A DNA stretch of 64,000 nt from Candidatus Gastranaerophilales bacterium (lineage in GTDB: Bacteria > Cyanobacteriota > Vampirovibrionia > Gastranaerophilales > Gastranaerophilaceae), in NCBI GenBank assembly GCA_944324175.1, contig CALUVH010000002.1, positions 1 through 64,000 of the forward strand, read 5' to 3'. Shown piece after piece: positions 1 through 6,421 of the stretch. The number at the start of each line of letters is the position of its first letter. Within the stretch, counting starts at the first letter, position 1. The notes under the pieces were generated by a model. That model searched no databases, was not told the origin of the DNA, and was given only the letters and a program-made list of their open reading frames with translations. The position numbers were made by a program, and so were the translations under genes.

Positions 1-156
1 TACGTGACAAAATAGATAAATACATATATTATTACAATACAAGAAGGTACCAATGGGGGTTAAACAAAATGACACCTTATGAATTTAGACAGTATTTACA
101 ATCATCCTACTGATTGATTATAGTTTTTGGGGTACACTTCATACTAATCCGACAAT

Positions 157-229
157 AAAAAAACGATAATAAACTCAATAAGTTATTGTAGGTTGGGGTA
201 CACTTCAAGAAACCCCAACCTACAGTAAC
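157..229. repeat. REP-like palindromic repeat
   Basis: A 12-bp perfect inverted repeat (188-199 with 212-223, arms reading GTAGGTTGGGGT and its complement) is followed by the tail CTACAGTAAC, which also ends the REP units near 4.8 kb and 59.8 kb. Just upstream, 157-182 matches, base for base on the opposite strand, 26 bases of the repeat at 4870-4895. The unit abuts the broken RAYT frame at 227. The string GGGGTACACTTC occurs twice (130-141 and 195-206), suggesting a composite or rearranged element. REP palindromes with RAYT transposases are a known association; that this is one family is read from the shared sequence. Confidence 0.7.
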
Positions 230-445
230 TGGCAAAGACGTTTTTGGGAACATACAATTAGAAATGAAGAAGATTTATATCGTCACATAGATTACATACA
301 TTATAATCCGATGAAACATTTTCAAATCACACCAAGGGATTAGAAATATTCAACGTTTAACAATTTTGTTAAAAATGGATATTATGAAACAGATTGGTGT
401 AATTTTGAAGATAAATATAAAATTGAAGATTTAGATTTTGAATAA
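227..445 (+). pseudogene. 5'-truncated REP-associated tyrosine transposase (RAYT) remnant
   Basis: Reading from 227, the frame gives [20 protein letters not shown], then a [11 protein letters not shown] block, an amber stop at 341-343, and in the same frame KYSTFNNFVKNGYYETDWC and an acidic tail ending at the TAA at 443-445. The WQxRFWEHxIRxEED and HxDYIHYNPxKH blocks are the C-terminal signature of Transposase_17/RAYT proteins, which act on REP palindromes. The N-terminal half, including the catalytic HUH-type region, is missing; the break lies exactly at the REP tail. The gene is therefore dead: truncated and interrupted by a stop. Its identity is fairly secure from the motifs, and it may be the relic of the enzyme that spread the REP units here. 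Confidence 0.8.
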
Positions 446-458
446 TTCAATAAGTTGC

Positions 459-487
459 GATGCGGTAAATCAAAGATTTACCACATC
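459..487 (-). terminator. Strong hairpin 3' of pilin-like gene 1
   Basis: A 13-bp stem (459-471 with 475-487) with a 3-nt loop; one position is a G-U wobble when read as minus-strand RNA. It starts about 30 nt after the stop codon of the pilin-like gene at 518-1630. No clear U-tract follows, so it may stabilise the mRNA 3' end, act as a REP-like unit, or resemble the hairpins that follow variable regions in diversity-generating retroelements, rather than being a simple intrinsic terminator. Confidence 0.5.
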
Positions 488-517
488 CTACTTACTTCAG
501 AACCACAACAAACAGAT

Positions 518-1630
518 CTAGTTACCAAAACATCTGGAAACATCAAAAGCACCATATATTGCATTAGAATCAATAGAATTAGAGTTAAAAGAACTATACC
601 CGCGTACATAAGCATAATTATTTTCATAAGGTTCACTTGATCTATAGAATGAACCAATAGACCAATTAAGCTCAGCTACACGAACACTATCAGGAGTTAC
701 TCCTTGACGACTTTCTGTTGCTCCAATAGGATTATCCTCCTGTCTGTAGATATATGTTGCAACATCTGCTAATTCTTGTATTGTAGGTAAACGCATATCA
801 TTAGCAGCACATGCTTTCTTCGCTGCAGCCCATTGGTTATCATAACAATATTCATTTAAGCTGCCCCTCGTATCCCATTCTTCATCAGGACTTCCATCAC
901 AAGTATTTAGGGATCGCGTTGAATACAAATCGCTTGCTGCTATACATTTGTCTTGGAATTTCATATCGCACGTTGAGATTGTTGCATTCTTTAATTGGAT
1001 ATCATCTCCTACTCTATTTGGTCCTTTCTTTCCGTTTACATCTATCAACATGCTCATGCAACCTACCTGACCGTTTTGACCTTCTTGGCTGAATGGGTCG
1101 ACGCTACTGCAATTCGGATTGTATGCCATAACCACTGTTGTGCCATCCGCTATTACAAACCCCATTGTATTCGTATTCCAATCTTTTTGTCCGAGTTTGC
1201 TTGCAGTTGTTAAGCTGCTTACTTCGACTTCGGTCTCTTTATCACCTGTTTGCACAAACTTCGGTGCGTAACAATTTTCTAATTTATCGTTTTCGCAGGT
1301 TTTGATTACTTTTACATACTTCTTAAAATAGTTCATGTAATCTTCAGTACTGCTTGCTACTCCTGTCATTACGCCGTCGATATTCATTTGACGCGTAGCT
1401 TCGACTAGTTTTTTGTCCCATAGGTCTTTGGCTGTTTGCCATGCTTTGTTGTTGTGGTTCTCTATCATGCTTGGTATCGTCAATGCTGCAACTATTCCGA
1501 TTACGCTCAGCGTGATTAACACCTCGGCTAAAGTAAATGCGGTTCGACATTGACCCAAGTTCAAATGTGGTCTTCGACCACCCTCGGCTAATGTAAATGC
1601 GCTTTTGCGCTTTGTAATTTTCTCAATCAT
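518..1630 (-). CDS. Pilin-like protein with duplicated prepilin motif and lectin-like variable tail (copy 1)
   Basis: A 370-residue protein. The ATG at 1630 is chosen because AAGGAGG lies at 1638-1644; the frame stays open upstream but only through the leader. The N-terminus carries two type IV prepilin cleavage motifs, FTLAE at residues 12-16 and again at 32-36. The second continues into the hydrophobic helix VLITLSVIGIVAALTIPSMI. The middle holds a DVNGKKGPNRVGDDI segment shared with related proteins. The last 110 residues (RLPTIQELADVATYIY to RCFGN) look like a DUF1566/C-type-lectin-like domain. It is highly similar to the gene at 60039-61154 except in the last ~45 residues, where they diverge sharply. 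Probably a secreted or pilus-displayed minor pilin/adhesin; ligand unknown. Orientation relative to the REP/RAYT debris downstream matches the other two copies. Confidence 0.8.
   Translation of the reverse strand: MIEKITKRKSAFTLAEGGRRPHLNLGQCRTAFTLAEVLITLSVIGIVAALTIPSMIENHNNKAWQTAKDLWDKKLVEATRQMNIDGVMTGVASSTEDYMNYFKKYVKVIKTCENDKLENCYAPKFVQTGDKETEVEVSSLTTASKLGQKDWNTNTMGFVIADGTTVVMAYNPNCSSVDPFSQEGQNGQVGCMSMLIDVNGKKGPNRVGDDIQLKNATISTCDMKFQDKCIAASDLYSTRSLNTCDGSPDEEWDTRGSLNEYCYDNQWAAAKKACAANDMRLPTIQELADVATYIYRQEDNPIGATESRQGVTPDSVRVAELNWSIGSFYRSSEPYENNYAYVRGYSSFNSNSIDSNAIYGAFDVSRCFGN
1523..1600 (-). repeat. In-frame 60-bp duplication with internal palindrome (copy 1)
   Basis: Two 19-bp direct repeats (1522-1540 and 1582-1600) differing at one base encode AFTLAE twice with a 60-bp period. 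Between them lies a perfect 6-bp-stem palindrome GTGGTCGAAGACCAC (1567-1581 on the complementary strand) encoding GRRPH. The same arrangement is present in the other two pilin-like genes, so it is a conserved family feature. Confidence 0.85.
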
Positions 1631-1875
1631 ATTCTTACCTCCTTCGTTTCTTTTCTTTTTTACTACTCTAATATGATTTTTGTATTTTTTTGCATAGCAA
1701 AGCACACAAGTATTACTACTTGTGTTTATTCCAATATGGCGCAAACGCCCGTATATCAAGCCCCTAGAGGTTACCCCCCCCCCCCGTGGAAACCACGTGG
1801 TACAAAGGTTTTGAGCCGTTCATTAAATACGGCTGCCTTATATATTCTCTATTTGTCTGCTTATTCAAGTTCATA
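1631..1875 (-). ncRNA. Structured 5' leader with 12-G tract (copy 1)
   Basis: About 245 nt separate the predicted promoter (1881-1909) from the ATG. Read on the minus strand, a hairpin encloses exactly 12 G (1774-1785) between a GGTT...AACC stem. This is followed by a small GGCG/CGCC hairpin and then an 8-bp hairpin ACACAAGT...ACTTGTGT (1704-1725). The same order of elements occurs at 6094-6362 and 61155-61399, with changed loops and kept stems. It matches no riboswitch class I recognise. A homopolymeric G tract could slip and switch expression, but its length is identical at all three loci. Confidence 0.6.
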
Positions 1876-1880
1876 TTCTG

Positions 1881-1909
1881 ATTATATCGTATTTTTTACA
1901 TCTTCGCAA
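1881..1909 (-). promoter_or_regulatory. Sigma70-type promoter for pilin-like gene 1
   Basis: On the minus strand TTGCGA (1904-1909), a 17-bp spacer, then TATAAT (1881-1886). The equivalent site of copy 3 is TTGCGG-N17-TATAAT, so the promoter is conserved with its surroundings. It places the start about 245 nt upstream of the ATG. Confidence 0.75.
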
Positions 1910-2077
1910 GGGGGCAATGAAAATTTCATCCATTCGCACAAAACAAAGCCGAATTTCTCAATAATGCAAGGCTTTAATTTTCGTTACAATTAACTTCTAA
2001 AATTAGGGATTTATTCGATAAAAAACAGGGATATTTTGTAAATTCTCCCTGTTTAAATTTATCAATTTAAAAATTAA

Positions 2078-2452
2078 TTATTCATCATCTTCATCGTCTT
2101 CGTTAACTTTGATTTTATCAACAACCATTTTAGCCATTTCTTTAGCAATGATATGTTGAGTTGTTTCAGGGCAGTTATGAAGCATGTTCATAGCTGTACG
2201 AAGTGTTGAATCGATATCATACCAACGACCTTTGCGGTTGTCATCAAGCCCTGAGCCTACTGCATTTATGATATCTTCGACTGCTTCAAATTTTTCTTCT
2301 TCAATGTTATGCTCAATGATAATTTTAATCAAATTCAAAGCTATACGAATTTGAGTTTCATCATCGGTCTCTTCTAGGGTTTTTACTGCCTGTGATAATA
2401 CAGGATCTTTGTCATACCAACGGCGTTGATTGTTGCTGTAAACTTCTTTCAT
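2078..2452 (-). CDS. Conserved-looking protein with two WYD repeats, function unknown
   Basis: A 124-residue acidic protein that I do not recognise. It is built from two related halves: RRWYDKDPVLSQAVKTLE (about residues 10-27), and GRWYDIDSTLRTAMNML (about 80-96). Each is followed by a helical stretch with an isoleucine-rich end, so it arose by internal duplication. The tail is strongly acidic (DEDDEDDE). No signal peptide or membrane segment. The start ATG at 2452 follows AAGGAGAT a few bases upstream. It lies just downstream of fixX in the same direction with a 31-bp gap, so it could be co-transcribed, but a functional link to electron transfer is not shown. Confidence 0.7.
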   Translation of the reverse strand: MKEVYSNNQRRWYDKDPVLSQAVKTLEETDDETQIRIALNLIKIIIEHNIEEEKFEAVEDIINAVGSGLDDNRKGRWYDIDSTLRTAMNMLHNCPETTQHIIAKEMAKMVVDKIKVNEDDEDDE

Positions 2453-2483
2453 CTTTTTAATCTCCTTATATTATGAAATTTTA

Positions 2484-2759
2484 TCATCCTTGTCTAAATG
2501 TAACCCCTTTTGTACCTCGCGGATATTCCCATTTTATACATTTTTTTTCACAAGCTATACGACAGGCACCGCACTCCAGGCAATTTTCATAGTTGACGGT
2601 TAATTTCTTTTTATCATCATCCCATGAATATACATTTGCGGGACACACAATTGTACAACATTTTGACTGACAATTCAAGCACTTATCATTGTCAGGATTA
2701 AGATGTGAATAAATATCGCTCGTGTATTTAACTGTGGATAACTTATCATCTATACTCAT
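2484..2759 (-). CDS. fixX: Ferredoxin-like protein FixX
   Basis: A 91-residue ferredoxin-like protein of the FixX family, which passes electrons together with the flavoprotein FixC to the quinone pool. Cysteines sit in two groups: CLNCQSKCCTIVCP (about residues 27-40) and CLECGACRIACEKKC (about 60-74), giving at least one CxxCxxC...C iron-sulfur site. The ATG overlaps the fixC stop by four bases (ATGA), so the two are translationally coupled, as is usual for this pair. The electron-transfer flavoprotein subunits FixA and FixB, the expected partners, are not in the window. Confidence 0.85.
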   Translation of the reverse strand: MSIDDKLSTVKYTSDIYSHLNPDNDKCLNCQSKCCTIVCPANVYSWDDDKKKLTVNYENCLECGACRIACEKKCIKWEYPRGTKGVTFRQG

Positions 2760-4060
2760 TTAAAAATACTCCATAAAAGTTTTATACCGCTAAGCCCGTC
2801 TTTGAACAGTTCTGTAATTTTCCTGTCTGTAAACACACTTTTTATAAAATCAATATATTTTTTGCGCTTTGGGATACTATCCACCGATACAAACATTTCA
2901 AAAAAAGCATTTACCTTTTTCAAATAATACTCTAAAAACGAGTATTTTCTGTCGTGCATTACATCCATTAGATTTTTATACGTTTTCAAATCTTTCAATA
3001 CAAAGGAATTTTCTAATTTTTTCTGATATTGTGAAAGGATATTTGCAGAATAATCGCAAAGATCTAATGCCTGAACTGCCGTTTCAGCGGCTAATTTACC
3101 GCTAATCATAGCGAGATTTGTCCCCTCCCAGTGGAGGTTATTTACAAGCATTGCTGCATCCCCCACCACAAGCACGCCATCTGAATACAGCTTAGGTAAC
3201 TTCTTATATCCGCCCTCAGGTATCAAATGCGCTGAATACTCAACCAGTTCACCATCCTTAATCAAAGGAGCTATAGTCGGATGAGCCTTCAATTTGTCTA
3301 AAAGTTCATAGGGCTTTATGTTTTTTTCAACTAATTCATTTAACGCAACGCCAAGGCCTATACTGATTGAATCTTTATTTGTGTACAAAAAGCCAAGCCC
3401 GAGAATACCAAGCATTGGTCCGCCAAAAATTTCATATACGCACCCCTCATCATCATTGAGGTTAAATCTGTCATTTATCTTATCTTTGCCGATTTTAATG
3501 ACTTCTTTCACGCTGAGTGCAACATCTTTTGGTTTTATATCCTCGCGTAAGTTTATACTTTTAGCGAGTAAAGAATTGACACCATCTGCCAAGATAACGA
3601 TATTTGAATAATAGTCCTCAAGTTCTGTCCGCACCCCGACCACTTTGCTGTTTTCAAGTAAAAGTTCTTTCACGACAGTTTCTTCGACAAGGTAGACCCC
3701 TTCTTTTTTTGCCTGCTCAGCCATCCAACGGTCAAACTTGGCACGTATCACTGTATAACTACCATATTGCACAGATTTTTTGTTTTCATAACATACGGTT
3801 GTTGAGTCCTCTTCTGAAAGGATTGAATATTTATGCTTAACATTCCTTCTTTCAAGTGGTGCTGAGGCTTCAAAGTCAGGAAAAACTTCTTTTATCGGTT
3901 GAGTGTAGACAGCTCCGCCAAACACATTCTTACTGCCTGAAAACTTTCCTCTTTCAATCAGCACAACTTTTTTATCAGCCCTCGCAAGGGTAACCGCTGC
4001 TGCTATACCAGCAGGACCACCACCTACGACTATCACATCAACCTTATTTTCAGAATTCAT
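2756..4060 (-). CDS. fixC: FixC-type electron-transfer flavoprotein:quinone oxidoreductase
   Basis: A 434-residue FAD protein. The N-terminus DVIVVGGGPAGIAAAVTLAR is a Rossmann dinucleotide-binding fold followed by the ERG acidic end. The second FAD-binding region DGVLVVGDAAMLVNNLHWEG (around residue 295) is typical of the FixC/ETF-QO branch of geranylgeranyl-reductase-like flavoproteins. The start ATG at 4060 is preferred over one 13 codons upstream because AGGAGAG stands six bases before it. It heads a fixC-fixX pair with a 4-bp overlap. In other organisms FixABCX bifurcates electrons between NADH, quinone and a low-potential ferredoxin; FixAB would have to be encoded elsewhere. Confidence 0.88.
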   Translation of the reverse strand: MNSENKVDVIVVGGGPAGIAAAVTLARADKKVVLIERGKFSGSKNVFGGAVYTQPIKEVFPDFEASAPLERRNVKHKYSILSEEDSTTVCYENKKSVQYGSYTVIRAKFDRWMAEQAKKEGVYLVEETVVKELLLENSKVVGVRTELEDYYSNIVILADGVNSLLAKSINLREDIKPKDVALSVKEVIKIGKDKINDRFNLNDDEGCVYEIFGGPMLGILGLGFLYTNKDSISIGLGVALNELVEKNIKPYELLDKLKAHPTIAPLIKDGELVEYSAHLIPEGGYKKLPKLYSDGVLVVGDAAMLVNNLHWEGTNLAMISGKLAAETAVQALDLCDYSANILSQYQKKLENSFVLKDLKTYKNLMDVMHDRKYSFLEYYLKKVNAFFEMFVSVDSIPKRKKYIDFIKSVFTDRKITELFKDGLSGIKLLWSIFK

Positions 4061-4136
4061 CAAAAACTCTCCTGTGTCGAAATATTTTTCTAAAATCAAT
4101 TATACAATAAACTATGTTCATTGTAAAATAGTTAAT

Positions 4137-4661
4137 ATGATTATAACCGCAGGAAAATATAAAGGTCAAAAAATTATCGCACCGGATGAAAAAATAACCC
4201 GCCCGACACTTTCAAAGGTTCGTATGGGAATTTTTAACACCCTTCAATCAATGATAGAATTTGAAGGGAAATCTTTTCTTGATATGTACGCAGGCTCAGG
4301 GATTATGGGACTAGAAGCACTGTCAAGAGGATTTGAATACGCGTGTGGAATAGAAAAAAATCCAAAAATTGTAAACGTAATAAAAGCTAACTATAAAAAA
4401 TTTTCTCATTCTCCCGAATTATTCATCGGAGACAGTCTAAAAATTGCCGAAAAATTTAACAAAAAATTTGACGTCATTTACATTGACCCGCCCTATTTTT
4501 CAGGTATCTATGAAAAAAGTCTTGATGCAATAAAAAACTTGACAAACGAGATAATCATTTTAGAACACGTCACAGAAGTGGATTATTCCGATTTTGAATT
4601 GCTTAAGCAAAAAAAGTATGGTGATAAAATCATAACTTTTTTGAAACATAAAAAGCAATAG
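4137..4661 (+). CDS. rsmD: 16S rRNA (guanine(966)-N(2))-methyltransferase RsmD
   Basis: A 174-residue SAM-dependent methyltransferase that modifies G966 of 16S rRNA during 30S assembly. The N-terminus MIITAGKYKGQKI and TRPTLSKVRMGIFNTL are family hallmarks. SAM motif I is FLDMYAGSGIMGLEALSRG (about residues 47-65) and the catalytic motif is DPPY (about 118-121). The ATG at 4137 is chosen because homologues begin at MIITAG; there is no clear Shine-Dalgarno, and a TAAAAT box lies only a few bases upstream, so the transcript may be nearly leaderless. Transcribed divergently from fixC. Confidence 0.9.
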   Translation: MIITAGKYKGQKIIAPDEKITRPTLSKVRMGIFNTLQSMIEFEGKSFLDMYAGSGIMGLEALSRGFEYACGIEKNPKIVNVIKANYKKFSHSPELFIGDSLKIAEKFNKKFDVIYIDPPYFSGIYEKSLDAIKNLTNEIIILEHVTEVDYSDFELLKQKKYGDKIITFLKHKKQ

Positions 4662-4723
4662 CCGCTATAACCGCTGAGAAATCCTCTAACCACCCTTTAG
4701 TTAGGAAAAATTTCATATAGTCA

Positions 4724-4748
4724 AATCAGGTGTCTAAGGCACCTGATT
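4724..4748. terminator. Terminator-like hairpin between rsmD and the REP block
   Basis: A 9-bp perfect inverted repeat (AATCAGGTG at 4724-4732 with 4740-4748) with a 7-nt loop, in the gap between convergent rsmD and pilin-like gene 2. T-runs are weak on both sides, so termination is plausible rather than certain. Confidence 0.45.
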
Positions 4749-4762
4749 GTTTAACTTATTTG

Positions 4763-4929
4763 TTGCTCGCGCGTAACGCGATTTTATAGTTCTTTTTATT
4801 GTCGGATTTGTAAATCCGACCTACAGTAACAGCTGAGCCAGAAGGCTCTAAAAAAATACCATTATCAGACTTATTGAGTTTATTATCGTTTTTTTATCGT
4901 CGGATTGGTAAATCCCGACCTACAGTAAC
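4763..4929. repeat. REP repeat block, two palindromic units
   Basis: The block begins TTGCTCGCGCGTAACGCGAT and contains a palindromic unit GTCGGATTTGTAAATCCGAC followed by CTACAGTAAC (4801-4830). A linker with a GAGCC/GGCTC hairpin follows, then a second unit with the same tail (4899-4929). Positions 4763-4898 are nearly identical to 59784-59917. It lies 34 bp downstream of the stop of pilin-like gene 2. This accounts for most of the 300-bp gap between rsmD and that gene. Confidence 0.85.
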
Positions 4930-4962
4930 TGAAAAAATCGCACAAATATGGAAATCGGTAAG

Positions 4963-6093
4963 TTAGTCACCCAAACAAACCGCGAGAATATCGACGTTGC
5001 CACGACCGAAGTTAAACCCCCAGTATGTTTCAAGATCCTTAAATTTGCGGACCTTCGCGAGATTAGAGCCGCTCGTCTCACTAGACCAAACGTAAAAATA
5101 ATTTAAGCCTGGGGAAACTGCGAGGAATTGGGAGGCCTTACTGTAGTCGAAGGATCCAGATGTTGTCCCATTTGAGCTTACTTCTTTATTATATAAGCAT
5201 GAAGCTAATGCGGTTAGTTGGGTAGGATTTGGTATATTTTTTATGCCTTTACAGGCTTTTACGGCACCGGCCCAATAATCATAATTATAATAGCACGAAG
5301 TTATCCCCAGTTTGCCTTCTGATACTGCTTGCTCACATTCTGCTTTTGTCATTGGACTGTAACCACTATTAGGGCCTAGGATTTGTGTAATACAGAAACC
5401 TACTTCTTCCTCAGGAACAAGACAGCCAGTTGTACCGCCCAGGTTAGTTACATTTATACCTTTTATATCTTTACCATTCGTATTTGGATTTTTGTTGCCT
5501 GATACATCATATAATATTGCCATGCTGTTACTTGTTGCACCAAATTGATTGTTATAGGGATCTTGCTTTGCATTCGGGTTATATGCAATAACCGCATTTA
5601 TTCCGTTTGCAAACTGCACACCGATGACCTCAGTAGCCCAATCTTTCTGACCTAAATTCTTCGCCTTTTTGATTTTGGACATATCAATCGGGTCTTCACC
5701 TTCATTCCAGATGACTTCTTTATTAAAACATTTTGTTATTTCACTGCTGTCACAGACTTTGTTTATTTTAATATACTTTTTAAGTTCGTTTACAAAATCT
5801 TTGGTTGTTGAATAGCCCGCAAGTTTTTCTTCTGTATTCATCTGTTTGGCAGCAACTTCGAGTTTATTTTCAAAAACACTTTTTGCTGTCGCCCATGCTG
5901 TATTGTTGTGGTTCTCTATCATGCTTGGAATTGTCAGTGCTGCTACTATGCCGATTACGCTCAGCGTTATTAATACTTCTGCCAAGGTAAATGCAGTCTT
6001 GCGTTGACACAGGTTCAAATGTGGTCTTCGACCACCTTCTGCCAGTGGGAATGCGGTTCTTGTTAAGTAATTCTTTTTTTCTGCTTTTGTCAT
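4963..6093 (-). CDS. Pilin-like protein with duplicated prepilin motif and lectin-like tail (copy 2)
   Basis: A 376-residue relative of the genes at 518 and 60039. Start ATG at 6093 follows AAAGGAG by six bases. Prepilin motifs FPLAE (residues 15-19) and FTLAE (35-39) are 20 residues apart; the second runs into the same hydrophobic helix. A DVSGNKNPNTNGKDI segment corresponds to the DVNG motif. The body is diverged from copies 1 and 3. The tail reads YFYVWSSETSGSNLAKVRKF and ends in VCLGD, fitting a DUF1566/C-type-lectin-like domain. The last ~170 bp are visibly richer in G and C and in C/G-ending codons than the gene body. Probably exported and pilus- or surface-associated; ligand unknown. 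Confidence 0.8.
   Translation of the reverse strand: MTKAEKKNYLTRTAFPLAEGGRRPHLNLCQRKTAFTLAEVLITLSVIGIVAALTIPSMIENHNNTAWATAKSVFENKLEVAAKQMNTEEKLAGYSTTKDFVNELKKYIKINKVCDSSEITKCFNKEVIWNEGEDPIDMSKIKKAKNLGQKDWATEVIGVQFANGINAVIAYNPNAKQDPYNNQFGATSNSMAILYDVSGNKNPNTNGKDIKGINVTNLGGTTGCLVPEEEVGFCITQILGPNSGYSPMTKAECEQAVSEGKLGITSCYYNYDYWAGAVKACKGIKNIPNPTQLTALASCLYNKEVSSNGTTSGSFDYSKASQFLAVSPGLNYFYVWSSETSGSNLAKVRKFKDLETYWGFNFGRGNVDILAVCLGD
5977..6054 (-). repeat. In-frame 60-bp duplication with internal palindrome (copy 2)
   Basis: Same architecture as in copies 1 and 3: the AF(T/P)LAE codons occur twice, 60 bp apart, flanking the identical palindrome GTGGTCGAAGACCAC (6021-6035). The repeat arms here have drifted (FPLAE versus FTLAE), whereas the palindrome has not changed. 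Confidence 0.8.
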
Positions 6094-6362
6094 TTTGCAC
6101 TCCTTTATTTTTATTATTCTAGCTATTAATTCCTTTTATTAAATAATTCTACCTTTTAAGTTGATTTATTGCTCTTTATACACTTCAACACAAGTTCACT
6201 AACTTGTGTCTTTTTCTTCATCTGCGTAAAACGCTTTTGCTGAGCCTTTAGAAGTTGCCCCCCCCCCCCGTGAAGACCTGTGTCACAAGGCTTTTCAGGT
6301 ATTAACCCCATGCCTGTACATTTTCTGCTACTCGCATTTTTTCTCAACATCAAATTGCTCAT
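6094..6362 (-). ncRNA. Structured 5' leader with 12-G tract (copy 2)
   Basis: Leader of about 270 nt. On the minus strand AGCCTT (complement of 6287-6292) pairs with AAGGCT (complement of 6243-6248) around a loop holding exactly 12 G (6258-6269). A GCG/CGC mini-hairpin follows, then ACACAAGT...ACTTGTGT (6188-6209). Loop sequences differ from copies 1 and 3 while the stems are kept, as expected for RNA structure under selection. Confidence 0.6.
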
Positions 6363-6368
6363 AGTCAA

Positions 6369-6397
6369 AGTATAACATATTATTTGAAAAAATACAA
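6369..6397 (-). promoter_or_regulatory. Sigma70-type promoter for pilin-like gene 2
   Basis: Minus strand TTGTAT (6392-6397), 17-bp spacer, TATACT (6369-6374). It overlaps the divergent rsgA promoter, so the two probably compete for polymerase. Confidence 0.65.
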
Positions 6398-6412
6398 CCA
6401 TTGTGATAATAT
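6384..6412 (+). promoter_or_regulatory. Promoter of rsgA, nearly leaderless
   Basis: TTGAAA (6384-6389), 17-bp spacer, TAATAT (6407-6412). The rsgA ATG is at 6422, so a start site 6-8 bases past the -10 box would leave a leader of only a few nucleotides; no Shine-Dalgarno is visible. Confidence 0.65.
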
Positions 6413-6421
6413 CCACTTAAG

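Noticed and set aside
1631..1759. In-frame upstream extension of pilin-like gene 1 (and the same at 61155-61328 for copy 3)
   Set aside because: A strong ribosome site stands directly before MIEKITK; the upstream codons run through the structured leader and hairpins, so they are not coding.
6156..6416. Open frame across the 12-G tract upstream of pilin-like gene 2
   Set aside because: It coincides with the conserved leader RNA and promoter, has no protein-like composition, and has no counterpart at the other two loci.
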